Positions 28,016-40,284 of a stretch of 64,000 nt of DNA are shown here, one piece after another (the first letter of the stretch is position 1; each line of letters opens with the position of its first letter). The DNA comes from Dipetalonema caudispina (lineage: Eukaryota; Nematoda; Chromadorea; Rhabditida; Onchocercidae), in NCBI GenBank assembly GCA_013365325.1, contig JABVXV010000307.1:1-64000 (forward strand). The letters run 5' to 3'. The translations under genes and the position numbers were made by a program. Below the pieces are notes generated by a model. It had not been told where the DNA came from. It was given only the letters and a program-made list of their open reading frames with translations, and ran no database searches.

Positions 28016-29388
28016 ATGAGTGAACATATCGATACTAAAGGATTATCTTCGGCGCTTCTGCAAATGAAGGTTTGTTAATTTTTTAGAAATTTCTATGAAT
28101 GAAAATAGATACTTGCCATTTTGTGTAGAGTTTATTTTATTTTATTACAATTACTTAACCTTTTTATTGAGCGATTAGTTTAATCATTATTATGAGATAC
28201 ATAGGTGATAGTGTATCTTATCTCTGACAGCATAGGAAGCAACCCTATGGCTATGTCGTTTTGTCATATTTTCAGTTTCAAAAGCTTCAAGTTCAACTTC
28301 AATTTACGAAGTTGAATTGAGATCTTTATATCTTCCTTAGATTACTCTCTCTCTCTCCTTCTCTCCCTCTTTCTCTCCTTTCACTTTGAATTGTATGTAT
28401 AAATTATATTCAAGACTTAAGATAGTGTTTATAGTTTATGTAAATTTTATTTATAACTGTTTAAAGGACAATAATTATGAATCTTATTTGTAGTTTATGC
28501 AAAGGACAAAAATTCGTTTAGAAGAAGAAGCCAAAAGGAAAAGCGAGCAGAAATTGCAGAAACGTTTTTTAAAAAAAGATGAAAAAAAACTGTCCGAAGG
28601 GTCAGAAGGAGCAAGAGAATCGTAAGTTAATTGAACGTTAAAACTATGGAATTATCACGCTGTTTCCAGAAAAATGTATCTCATAATGTCACTGCAATTT
28701 TTAAGTAGTTGTGATTTCTCTGCTATTAGCAGAGAATTCTCTGTAGAACACTGATATGCAAATCTTTAGACTGTTGTTAATTTTCGATGTGAAATAACTA
28801 AGGATCTTTTTTCCTAAGCTTGCAAAAAATAAAAATTATTTAAGTTTTATTTCAGAACCGTGAAATCCGAAAACAGATATGATTTATTGGAAAACCTTTC
28901 ATTTGGACGAATGTCTTTTAAAGGCTTCAATCCCGAAGTTGAGGTATTTTTTGGAGAGTAATGAAACTTTTGGTTTTTCAAGATTTATAAGAACTATTCA
29001 GTTTGATTGGAAATTTTCAAAGTTCCATTCTTTAAATTTGTATCAATGTAACTTTTTAATTTGTATAAATTTTTATTCTGCCATAAACAACGGATGCATT
29101 TAGTTTTCGTTATATTCAGAAGCTTATGAAATATTATGAGGATGCGAAAGACGGCAAAGTACCTGGTGAAGTCGACTTTGATAGTGAACAAGATATTACG
29201 GATTACGAATTAGCAACATCAGTGTATGTTCAGTGGTTTTAAGTGATGTACATATAATGTTTCCTCAGTCATATTCATTTCCATGCTTCATAATTTTTAA
29301 ATTTCAGGTTCAGCACAAAAACAAAAGGAAACGAAAAATGTTTGAAGAAGCATGAGGTGAGTCTTCTAAGAATTCATATTGTTCCTTT

Positions 29389-29423
<35 letters not shown>

Positions 29424-29788
29424 AAAAATTTCCCGTTTACGTTTCACTGCTTGCCTTTTAGTTTCATCAACTATTCCATTATCTTTTGTAAAAAATGAAT
29501 TGTTTTTGTGCACTAAGTCTCAAGGATTTTTTTATATTATGGGATTGTGAAGATATTGGAAATAATGGAATTTACCAAAAAGTGAGTCAGGTAACAAATT
29601 TGACTTGAAGATTGGTTGATGTGGTATTTTGTAGTTAGTGAGAGAATTAAATAACGGTGAGAAATTTTTTTTTATAGATGGATGGAAAAAGTTTAATCGA
29701 TGAAATTAACGAACAACCAGCAAAGCGGAAACGGCGAGACGATGGACATCGACCTGAATCAGGAATCCGAAAAAGGCAACAGTTGTGA
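28016..29788 (+). CDS. MPHOSPH6/MPP6-like nuclear exosome cofactor
   Basis: MPP6 is a small basic protein that binds the nuclear RNA exosome and helps 5.8S rRNA 3'-end processing and RNA decay. Six exons: 28016-28069, 28494-28621, 28856-28943, 29120-29223, 29308-29356 and 29678-29788. Phases close and all introns are GT-AG, giving 177 residues. The diagnostic parts are LSSALLQMKFMQR at the N-terminus, matching LSKNLLRMKFMQR of animal MPP6, and the central GRMSFKGFNPEVEKLM, the most conserved family block. The C-terminus carries a basic stretch (AKRKRR) that could be a nuclear signal. An AAG lies just before the start codon and could accept a spliced leader. Length is close to the human protein. 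Confidence 0.93.
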
Positions 29789-32148
29789 TATCATTTAATG
29801 CTCAGTTTTTGTGAATTCAATGTGTACGGTATTCCTTCGTCGAATTACATGTTTAGTTATTCTTATATTCACCTTTGGCCATTCAGGAAAGCTTGCAATC
29901 GGAGCCACTGGCAAACTAGCTAGAGACTTTGGTCAGTCCGTTGTTCAGCTTGCTTAGCTTGAACCATCAACTATGTATCACAGCAGCGTTTTCTTAGCTT
30001 ACTTGAAATTTCCAAGATTTTTCAGGAATTAGTCAATCAAAATTTAAATTAATTCGGAAGAAAAAAGTAGTAAGTTGACTGCAGAAGTGAGAAAAATCCT
30101 ATTTTATTGTAACAAGGCCAGTTTCAGAATTACAAAATACTACACATCAGGAAAAAATTTGTAATTATTTGTCATTGAAATATAAAGTCGTCTGTTGCAA
30201 AACTACCAAATTGAAAAAATGAAAATGATTCGACTTCTTCATCTCATCCTTATTCACTTCTTAAAACAATTTCATCCGATTCTGTAAAAGTGACTTGAAG
30301 TTATCAGCCTTTATTATTTATGAAAGAATAGAACAACGCGGAAAGGTTAAGAAGTGACAGAAAAGAAAACGTTATACATCCTGAATCCCACATTAGGACC
30401 TTAGTGTAACAAACTTCTTAAGAACGTGCCTATATTTTGAATTAAAACCGAGCAAAAATTGTTTCAAACTTTCTCATCGATAGATACAATTAGTTCTTCC
30501 ACATTTTACTATATTCAGTTTAAGAAGGATTGAAAACTAAACAAAATTTTCATTAAATTGATTATTCTTTGCATCAACGATGAATTTCGCATATAGCGGA
30601 AATTTAGCAGTTCAATGAAATATATAACATTTGGTTTTTCCAACCTAAGTATGTTGTTCCTAATGATATTGAAGCTGCGATATCCGATCATCGGAAGAAT
30701 ATAAATGGTACCATACATGTAGTGTTGCAAGAAATGGAAATGATTAAACCAAATGAAAGACGGGAATGGAAAAATGAATATAGAGAAGGAAAAACGATAA
30801 CATTATGCGATCAGAGATATCTGATAACATAATATAATAATACTGTTCGCGGAATGATAATGAGATAGTCCAGGATAAAGGACCAAATGAATCAGGCAAT
30901 AACTATTCACTCATTTCATATATTCCAATTTCAAATTAATCATTAATAATTATAATTCTCAATTATAATTATTAATGATTAATTTGAATCAAGGATACTG
31001 TAGTTAAGTCAAATTAGGTTTTCTTTAATTTTGGTAATATTGATCCAATTTATGTACACGTTCAGAAATTACTGAAAAGAAAACAAAATATGTAAATATT
31101 AATTCCAATAATATTTTATGAATTAGATTGATTTGCTTTTAGCACAATTAAAATATTTCTACTTTAAATGTTATTGAAAATAAAAAACATGTACAAAACT
31201 TCCTTATCTTTATGCTTCATCTTTTTGTAAGACATTAAAACACCTTTACCTTTATTAACCCCCCCCCCATAAGCTTAGCAGGGATCAAAATAATGCCGTA
31301 AATTGAAATATAGACAAAGTAGAGGGATGAAATTTCACGAATTTTAAAGTAGCATTAATCTTCCAGAATATTAATTGCCTTATTTGTCTCAATCATTTGT
31401 TACATCTCTATGAGTACATAGCATAAACTATTTGAAATTGTAATAGTGACGAAAAATTTTATCAGTCATAATTAGATGAGAAAGTGAAGTGAAAATTGCA
31501 CATGCAAATCTTTTCTGCAAGCATTCCTAAATTCTCGCATAAGCCTAAGCAAATCAAAACGCATTTTTTACGAAGCATTTCTTCAGTACTATTTTTATTT
31601 TTTTATTTGGCATAGTTGCACAATTAGTTGTTAGCAGAAAAATTGAGTCTTAATCTATGTTAGCTTAAGTAGACTGTTTTTATAAGATAAAGATGATTTA
31701 GTAAGATGGCATTTAAATTAAGATTATAAGATGAACAAGCAAAAAAGTATGAGTTAGATTAAAGGCTAAAAGCTTGTAAGTATCATCAATAATTAATTGA
31801 ATTTTTGAACTTAAAAATGTAAAAATTTGATCATAAAAATATTTTTGAAATTTTCAATAGCTTTCAAAATAGTATTTCAATAAGATGATTCAGATTTATT
31901 TTTTTTTTTTTTATTTTTTATAAAAGTATATTTGCTTATGAATTTGAATGTGGCTAACCGTTATCATATTTACAATCGCATTTTAACAAAGCAGTATTTA
32001 CGAATTTTAGGATTGCTATAAAATCTATAAATTAAACAGTATGATTGATGGTAAAAGTTCAAAAATAGCTTATAAATTTTGCCAAAATGATTTCATCCAC
32101 AATTTTTTAATTTTGATTTCAGCTATTCCAACTAATACTTATTTAATA
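29789..32148. other. intergenic region with perfect hairpin
   Basis: No gene is seen. The stretch holds the perfect inverted repeat at 30930-30988, a run of ten C at about 31259-31268, and several AT-rich tracts. A slightly GC-richer block at 29876-29965 has no readable frame of note. Confidence 0.6.
30930..30988. repeat. perfect 28-bp inverted repeat, 3-base loop
   Basis: Arms at 30930-30957 and 30961-30988 are exact reverse complements around CTC. The left arm begins TTCAAATTAATCATT. The structure would form a 28-bp stem in single-stranded DNA or in RNA. Confidence 0.9.
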
Positions 32149-33206
32149 ATGAAATCGGAAATGCTTCATTACTTCTCTGTTGTATATTTGTTATCAATTC
32201 AAATGATAACAGTTGAAGCAAACAAATGTGTAGAGGTAAAGTGTTAATTATTTACCTTTTTCAGATACAAAATCTTTTGCTTAATAAAATTAAAAAAAAA
32301 ATCTTTCTAAATAGAATGGACAAAACTTTTTTTTTTTGAACATAAATTCAACCATTATTAAAATTTTGAATAAAAATCACAAATAGATTGTCCCCAATAC
32401 CATTCTAGAAAGTATATCTCTCAAAATGATCAAAAATGCAATCTTTTAATTTACAGTGTGCATCGAGAAATTTGAAAGGTCGTTGGGGATTAACAGGTTT
32501 TGCACAGACATTTCGTGATCATTCATTTACTACAACATGTGCTTTGGGTAGTGATACGGAACATTACATCAGATGTTCCGGATACTGCATGACTTACTTG
32601 TTTCAAGATCCGGATACTGCTGATACAAATGATGCCGGTTAGAAAATCGTATTCATGCTTTACAATTTTTTTTTTTTTTTTTTTTAAAAAGAAGTCTCTT
32701 TTCTTTTTTCCAATTTTAATAGTGTACTTAAATTTTAGCTTCTTATTATTTAAGTTAATTTATCTCTTTGAAGAATTAATGGTGGTAAGAGGTTGTCATC
32801 AACGGTTGATTGGAATGCAAAGCATTACCTATGGTAATCAAACATTAAATGAATCATACTGTGGATACGACAAAGATCTCGAACGTTTTGACTCACATGG
32901 GAATAAAGTATACATCAAAGCATTAGTGGATTTTTGTATTGGGTTAGCTTTTGTTAATTTTGTTTGAAAAATTAAATCAAATACTTAAATATAACATTAA
33001 ATATAACATCATTCATATATAATATAACATTAAATATAACATCATTCATATATAGTGAACTTTTTTTTTGCCACATTTAAACATTTTTCGAAAATAGAAT
33101 TGTTAAATTACATCTTTCATTTATTTTTAGGGAAGCATGCAATACAAAAGTGAAAGATTTTTCGATAGCAACAACATGCAATGGACCAACAAGTTGTTGG
33201 TTTTAA
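32149..33206 (+). CDS. secreted Ly6-like cysteine-rich protein
   Basis: Exons: 32149-32235, 32457-32637, 32774-32942 and 33131-33206; phases close, giving 170 residues. The start at 32149 is chosen because a T-rich AG (ending 32122) precedes it and because it opens a good signal peptide of about 24 residues ending VEA. The mature part has eleven cysteines. It starts KCVEC, contains RCSGYC followed later by MVVRGC, and reaches FCIGEACN, which resembles the C-xx-C start, the VxRGC middle and the C-x4-CN end of Ly6/QVR three-finger proteins. A short Cys-containing tail follows and there is no hydrophobic C-terminus, so the protein is probably secreted rather than anchored. One N-glycosylation site (NQT) is visible. 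The family assignment is an inference from cysteine pattern, not full similarity. A second Ly6-like gene follows 0.4 kb downstream. Confidence 0.75.
32991..33054. repeat. 31-bp tandem duplication inside an intron
   Basis: A block starting ATAACATTAAATATAACATC occurs at 32991-33021 and 33024-33054 with no mismatch. It is in the third intron of the Ly6-like gene. Confidence 0.85.
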
Positions 33207-33597
33207 TTTTAATTGAAGTAATTTGCAACAATAAGTACTTAATTAGCCAAGCTTCTTTTTTTTTTCCTCAATTATTTTTAAACCTTCTGAAAGTTTAGCT
33301 TCTCTTAATTTGTTAAAAATTTTCTTATCTAAAAAATATTAAGCAAACCTAAGTGTTACTTTTGTTTTTTTTAGCACAAAAAACAACGTATCAAATTATT
33401 TTAATTGTGATTTAAAGTGGTCAACTCTATTCATTAAATAGTATTCATATCCAAAATATTTCTATTTTCATTCTGCAACAAAAAAAAAAAAAAATTTTTC
33501 AAATATTCTAAAACTGAATAGTTTAATCTTAGAAGAGAAAATGTATGCATCATTTTATTTTTTGTAAGATATATCATATCATATCATTATCTTATAG

Positions 33598-33751
33598 CAC
33601 TAAGCAATTCCGATCGGATGTGTTACAATTGTAATGCAATGGAAGAAAATTGCATTCATAATGAAGAACATTGCAATAAAAAATTTTGTTCCAAAAGTAT
33701 TGTCAAATTTAATGGTAAAAATTTCATTTCAAATTTATCAAAAATATTCCC

Positions 33752-33791
<40 letters not shown>

Positions 33792-34119
33792 TAAAATTTT
33801 CAAACGACTGCTATTCTAAATTTCAATAAAACATGTTAAATCTTTTATTTTAATAGTTTCTTTTTTTTCTCTCTCAACAATAAGCTAATTTGCAGATTTG
33901 CGTGCAGTGCATAAAGCATGTTCTGATATCAATCTATTAGGAAACAAAAATGGTTGTATATCATCACACATAACTACCATTCCAGGCAATCTATTCAAAT
34001 TGAACGGTGAAATAATTCATTGTTTTTGCAATAACGAAGATTACTGCAATGGTGCAAATACAATTATCCTATCTGTCTTATGTGTAATTTTGTTAATTCT
34101 TAAATTTTTTACAATTTGA
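33598..34119 (+). CDS. GPI-anchored Ly6/QVR-like protein, 5' exon missing
   Basis: Two exons are clear: 33598-33714 and 33896-34119, joined in phase 1 to 2. They encode a domain starting MCYNCN and ending CFCNNEDYCNG, with ten cysteines in the order of Ly6/uPAR three-finger domains, followed by a hydrophobic C-terminus of about 20 residues typical of a GPI-anchor signal. Known members sit on the outer cell surface, and some regulate ion channels or receptors. The signal-peptide exon was not found. The frame upstream of 33598 is open and hydrophobic back to about 33518 but has no ATG, and the ATG at 33541 is in another frame. It may be the second gene of a pair with the preceding Ly6-like gene (391 bp away), or its domain may be spliced to an exon of that gene. 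The intron holds a long poly-A run (about 33752-33787). Confidence 0.75.
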
Positions 34120-35232
34120 AGTAGCAAATGACACTATGTAATCAATCTCTTAATGAAACTATGCTAAGTGAAGGATGATTGATCAGAACTGATCAGGAAT
34201 TCGGTACAATCAATGAATTCGTGCTACTGTTCACGCCCATTATATAAACAACCTTGTCATTGAGCTGTATGCTATCACATTCTAAATCGTTTCATTAACC
34301 TTTTTAGAGCATTGAAATTGATCAATGGGTGAGGTATTTATTGTTAGGTAAAGGGGTCAATGTTAAAATCGGAAGATCTGTATAGTTCAGAATTAAAATG
34401 TTTTTCAACTGATTTACTTTAACTAAACTAGCTAATCATTTTATGATGACTGTTTTTTTTTTTTTTGTGTGTATTCTTTTCTATAAAAATTTTGTTCGTT
34501 AAATGTTTGACATTTCCTGATTTTTGATTTTTGGGACTGAAATTTTTGTTCGATTAAATTCTTTAGGATTATATTTCATTCTTCTCTCTTTTTTTTGCTC
34601 TCCATTGAACGATACCAAAATTTACGTCCATTCTGTCATATTTCTTCTGCATTTGTAACATTTTTGTAACATTTTTAGTTGAAATAAAAACTTATTTTAC
34701 ATGTAAATGTTGTAAATATTTGTGAAATATTGAATTTTAGTTATTTTGCATTGCTATAATTCTTTTAATTACCATTGATTTTTTTTTAATTCGTATAAAA
34801 TTGAATAAATTTACAAGGTGGAAAAACAGTTCTTTCATTTGATACAGCAATTCATTAAAACGTTTTTTGCAAAGGCACTTTAAATTTTACATTTTCAACT
34901 GTTGGATCGTTTCAAAAATGAATTACTGAAAAAATTCTTGTAATCAAATCTGAATTCGATCTTTCAGTACAATTTTAGTATTCAATTCTTTTTCTCATTC
35001 TTTACATGTACTATTCTAATTGCTTCCACACTCATTCAGCTTTCTTTTCCTTCCTGTAAACGGCGGTAATTGTAATAACAACATTATTTACTTGAACATT
35101 AATCAATCAATAAATCATTCTCTGCAATATTTCTCACAAATAACCTTTGATGAAAGGTCATTTTTATAGAAATAACTAAATACGAAAATTCGGTATATCC
35201 AACAGGAATTACAATTCAGGAAATGTTTCAGG
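34120..35232. other. intergenic region, nothing recognised
   Basis: AT-rich DNA between the Ly6-like gene and the Cys-rich peptide gene. A T-rich AG ends at 35231, one base before the next start codon, and is a likely spliced-leader acceptor. Confidence 0.55.
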
Positions 35233-35931
35233 ATGTTTATGCATCGATTCATTCTTCTCATCATTGTTCTATTGATTGATAACTCTTATTTATCGGTAAA
35301 TTATTCGTTTCTTTTTCAATTTTCTACCTGCAATATTCTTTTATTGATTTTTACAAAATCCTGATGGTTTTTGTTCTACGATCAGGAAAAGTACAATGTA
35401 CTAAAAACATTTACATTCCTGCACAATACAAATATGTTTTGTGCATTGTTGAGAAACTTTGATTTTGTCAATCTATATGCAAACAGTTGTGAACTATACA
35501 CAAATATCAATTTTGTTTACTCTGATTACACTTTAATTTCACGACTTTTTTACTTGTATTCTTTCCGGTTCATCATCCGGAAATGTATTCAAAGCAATTC
35601 AGTTATCCCAAATGGATTTCCTGAATAACTAACGATTTTATTTTATCGCTCTATATCTAACCATAATATATAGCTAATTTTATTCAAAATATTCTAATTA
35701 AGGTTTTTAATCGTTTTTCTTTTATCCAAAATATTTTGAAATCTTCAAAATTCATTGTTAATTTTAATTATTTAAATGTCAAAGAGAAAAATATGAAAAT
35801 AATTTCTATTATAGATTGCTGAAAATTGTACACACAGTTGTGAATACTATTGGAAATGTACGGAAATTCATGGCGTTTGTGTACCACCAGATGGTTGCGC
35901 AGAAACTTGTAAGAAGCATGCACAGCTCTGA
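35233..35931 (+). CDS. small secreted six-cysteine peptide
   Basis: Two exons, 35233-35295 and 35815-35931, joined in phase 0, encode 59 residues. Exon 1 is almost wholly a signal peptide (hydrophobic core ILLIIVLLI). Exon 2 encodes the mature peptide of about 38 residues with six cysteines spaced C-x3-C-x5-C-x6-C-x5-C-x3-C, a symmetrical pattern. A run ending TTTCAG immediately before the start codon fits trans-splicing. I do not recognise the family; the two C-x3-C ends recall helical-hairpin peptides, but that is only a pattern match. It lies downstream of two Ly6-like genes, so this segment is enriched in secreted Cys-rich products. An 85-codon open frame inside the intron (35371-35628) is judged chance. 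Confidence 0.7.
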
Positions 35932-37081
35932 TTGATTTATTTGGAACGAAAAACAAAAAATGAATAATCTCAAACTAATTTCATTTTTAGTCATATGCTT
36001 AAAATTATAAAGTGAAAATGAAGTGCTTCACAAAAAATTGTCATTAACCAAATTAATACATTAGAGAATGTTTAACATTTTTAATAATTCTCATATGTTT
36101 CTTAAATTTTTATTATTCCATCAATAATTTTAGAAATTTTATTCTTGCATTATATTCATCTAATCGACTTTAGAAATGCTTTAAAAAATTCAAAATTCAA
36201 AATCAACTTTTCAATTTTTTCGAGTAAAAATTTTAATTGATAAAATTTCCAAATTAAAAATTAAAATAGAATTCGTTTCAATTTGAAAAATTCCCCTGGA
36301 TAGATTTGACTTGAATTATTAATTGAGTTGATTTGATTTGTTTGAGGTTGAACGAACGAGTTTCAAAATAATATGAAATTTGAAGTAAACTTTAAATACT
36401 CGACCCATAATCGATAGACATACAACGAAGTGGAGCATTACTGCAAATTGATCGCCTTCCCAACTCTTGACGACGTCATTTTTCTACCTCCACACTCCTA
36501 TCATTAAGAACACAACGCTTCTCTCTTCAGCTCTATTTATTTCATTAATTGACAGCCATAATGCTGTTCTGACCTTCAACATCCCCCAAATACACAACCC
36601 ACAACATTTGTGAAATTTTGTAAAATTTAACGCTAGTAGCAAAATGCTACTGAACTGTACGTTTTTTAATTAAAATTTTTTTTGTTCTAATAAATTCATT
36701 CTTGTTGTTTGATAATAAAAACAATACAATTTCGATTCGTAATCTGTCACAGTTTACCAAAAATTTGAATTGGAAACAAATTTAAGTAAATAGTTTTTAC
36801 TATCGAAAATGATTGCCTTGATTATAGTTTATCTATGGAACAAAGTATTTGAAATGCTCAAGGCAGAAAGGAGTAAATTAGAGGTCAGATAATTAGAATA
36901 ATGTAAATAGGATTGAAGTCTAAGATTTAAATCTAATTCAAACTTGATTTGATGCTAAAAAAGTTTACAATAGGATCGGAATTCAAAGCGTTTGAAAGAT
37001 AAACAGAAATGAGTCGGTCGTTCTATTTAAATTAATTTTTAGGATAGTGAATTGATATTATTCCTTATTTAATTCATATCA
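35932..37081. other. intergenic region upstream of epoxide hydrolase
   Basis: No gene is seen. The block at 36410-36610 is less AT-rich than its surroundings and contains TGACGACGTCA, close to a CRE-like site (TGACGTCA), so it may be promoter sequence. That is a guess from base composition. Confidence 0.4.
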
Positions 37082-40000
37082 ATGGGTCGTTTATTGCAAT
37101 TAATTATAACTATAATCGTTGCAATTATTGCCTATTTTATTTATGCAATCCACAAAGAATTCAGCATTACTCATCCAGTAAGTTCTTCTTTTTTTTTTTC
37201 TCCTGAAAATATTTCAGATTTTGAAATAAAATATAAATAAGAGAAGTATTCTATCAAATGCTAAATAGTTTTAATAAATCCCATAAGTTTAAAGTGAGCA
37301 GACTTCATAAAATGGTAATTTCTAATTTGAAATTATTTCATTTTCCAAGCATTAGAACAAATTTAAATCGAAATTTTTAGCATAATATAGCTGTCGATGG
37401 ATGGTTTGGTCGTGGAGAGAAACGAACGGACAATGAGCAGATTATACCTTTTAAAGTTAACGTTTCCGATGAAGCTATACAGATAAGTTTTTTCTTTTTT
37501 TTTTTAAAGATATTAACCTAAAATTAATAATGCACGCATAGCGTAACATTTCTGCTAATATAAGTTTAAAAAAAAAATTGAATTTTAGGATTTGAAATTT
37601 CGCTTGAAAAATGCACGAATTAATTACGAGCCACTAGAAGATTGTAATGATTTCTCATATGGTTTCAACGGTAAATATCTCAAACATGTAGCTAATTATT
37701 GGCTCAACAAATATAATTGGAAATATCATGAAAGCATCATAAATACTCTACCTCAATTTACTACCGAAATTGAGGGCATTAAGGCAGATCTTTTCTAATC
37801 ATTGCATCTTTTTTATCTCTCTTATCACTTGATACCTCTATATCTAATGATAATCATTTATTTATTGATTAATCAATCAAATCGTTTAATTGTTGATGAC
37901 AGAGAGAATAATAATTGAGACAAATATAATTTAATTATTTCTTCTGTATAGATTCATTTCATCCATGCTAAACCGATAAAAAATAATTACGAACTTGTTG
38001 TACCATTGCTAATACTACACGGCTGGCCAGGAAATGTATTCGAATTCTTTAAAATCATTCCATTACTACTGGATCCAGTTCAGCAGATTGCTTCTGATAT
38101 TAATGTAGCCTTCGAAGTGATAGCACCATCCATTCCTGGATTTGGTTGGTCAGCCGCACCAATGAAAAAAGGTAAAATAATAAGAAAGGTTAATTTCACT
38201 TCTTTTTAAAAAAATATTATTCCTACCATTATTGCAGTGAAAAATTATCATAGACTCTTCAAATGAAGTTAATCACAATTTTACTCAGATTACTCAAACT
38301 ACAATGTACGATACCCTCGGAACTATACATCAAGTTCAATTTGATCAAGCATTTATCTAGTTATTTATATTTGACCCCAGTTATCCATGTCTTGTTGGAT
38401 TTCTAGTTTCAGTGGATGCTTCGCGAATTTAATTTTATAAACTGAAAATCTGCAAGCTTTTATTTTCAAGTCATCAAATAAGTTTTGTAAGTTGTAATGA
38501 AAGTAAACATTATTCCAGTTTTACCAGGAATAGATTTCGAATTTTGCAGGATTTAGTCCAGAAGCAGCAGCAAGAATATTCAACAAATTGATGCTTCGTT
38601 TGGGTTTCTCAAAATATCTACTGCAAGGAGGAGATTGGGGAAGCGAAATTACTAGCAATATCGCCTTTTATTATCCTGAAAAGTCGGTTTTCCTTTTTTT
38701 TTTTTTTTTTTTTTTTTTTTTGAAAGGAATTGAAAGTTCAATAAAAGAAAGGCTCCATTATTTCGAATTGATAAAAAGATATTTTTGAGATATATGAAGT
38801 ACATCTTTCTCATTTTCCATATAGTGTAAGCAAAATTTTCAATCTTTATTGATACTTATTAGATCAGCCTTAATCTGAGCAATACATAGAGCCGCATAGT
38901 ATTATGCAATCCTAGTCATTTTCTCATCTCTTATTGAATTTTGAATTTTGTTCCAATTTTTCAAATTGAAGAAATGCATACTAATGATTATTTCGGTGCA
39001 ATTTTGCAGTATTATTGGTTTACATTTAAATATGGCAATAGCACTTACTTGGAAGGCGGTATTGTACGGAACACTTGGTACCATATCACCGAGATTAGCT
39101 TATTCTTCGAAAACATTCCATCAGCAATCTGTAGGCCCTTTCTTCAAGGATGCACTTGAAGAAACAGGATATATGCACATTCAGGCGACAAAACCGGATA
39201 CCGTTGGTGATGATTTTGGATTTCTGAATTATGACTAATAATTGTATATAACCTATCGTTACTTCCTTTAAACTATATGAATTCGAGAACATAATTACAG
39301 TGGCTTGAAATTATACAAGTCGGCGTATTTAAATTACTTGAGCAATCCGAGAAAATTAGATTGAAAATTAAATATCTTAGGAAGTTGACTAATTTAAATG
39401 AAAAACTTGAGTATTACAATTACTTCCTTTTTTTTTGCGCAATTTCTAAAATTTTCATACTTCTGTAATGTTCTAGGTGTAGCACTTACTGATTCTCCAA
39501 TAGGTTTGGCAGCTTATATTCTGGAAAAGTTTTCGGGTGGAACAAACCTTACCTATCGATCACTTTATGATGGAGGACTCACAAAGTAATTCTGTCGAAA
39601 AATTATCATTGATGAAATTTTTTTAGAGGACATGAAAGAGATATAGAATCTTGGAAGTTTTGCAATGATAATTTTTTCTTTTTTTAATGAGATATGAAAA
39701 TTTACGATTTCCAAACGTTGTGTTTTTTCAGAAAATTTACATTGGATGAACTGCTGACCATAGTATCTATTTATTGGTTCAATGGTAATATAATGAATGC
39801 TGTAAGACTTTACAAGGAACATTTTAGGAATCGACCTAGGATTGATAAATTCAAGTGAGTTGTCTTCTCTTATTCTGTCTTGAATTCAAAGATTACATTA
39901 TAAGTTAGAATTGCTTTTGGTAGCAAACGCTTAATGGAAGATTTCTTGCCAGTTAATATTTTGGTAATTTGATCAATTAAATGATCAAGGTCCGGAACCA

Positions 40001-40284
40001 CGTGGATTTTAAGACAATAGTTCTAATGGAAAAACAAACTTGATTGTATATGTTGTTAAATTATCAACTTATTATTTTAAAGTCGGTATATCAGTATCCC
40101 AACCGGTTATGCTGCATTCCCGGGAGATTTTGTACAGATGCCGGAAGAGATAATGCGCATCATGTACAACATAACAAGTTATTCAGAAATCAAAGCTGGA
40201 GGACATTTTGCTGCTTTCGAAGAACCGAAACTTCTAGCTGGTGATATCATCAAATTCATTAAAACGATCCAGCTAGCGCAATAA
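37082..40284 (+). CDS. microsomal-type epoxide hydrolase (EPHX1-like)
   Basis: The enzyme opens epoxides to diols with an alpha/beta-hydrolase fold, anchored in the ER by an N-terminal helix. Exons: 37082-37177, 37381-37482, 37589-37783, 37952-38171, 38550-38682, 39010-39206, 39477-39585, 39732-39854 and 40083-40284, giving 458 residues (human EPHX1 has 455). Residues 3-23 form the membrane anchor. Then come the N-terminal epoxide-hydrolase domain (SDEAIQDLKFRL, GFNGKYL, IEGIKIHFIH), the oxyanion motif LHGWPG (about 153-158), the nucleophile in GGDWGS (Asp about 233), and GGHFAAFEEP with the catalytic His (about 433). Two introns have unusual donors: after exon 2 (CAG/ATAAGT) and after exon 3 (AAG/GCAGAT). 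Each is required to keep the conserved frame. The first AATAAA overlaps the stop codon. In insects, relatives degrade juvenile hormone; the substrate here is unknown. Confidence 0.92.

Noticed and set aside
35371..35628. 85-codon frame between the exons of the Cys-rich peptide gene
   Set aside because: AT-driven composition, no splice fit and no similarity; intronic chance frame.
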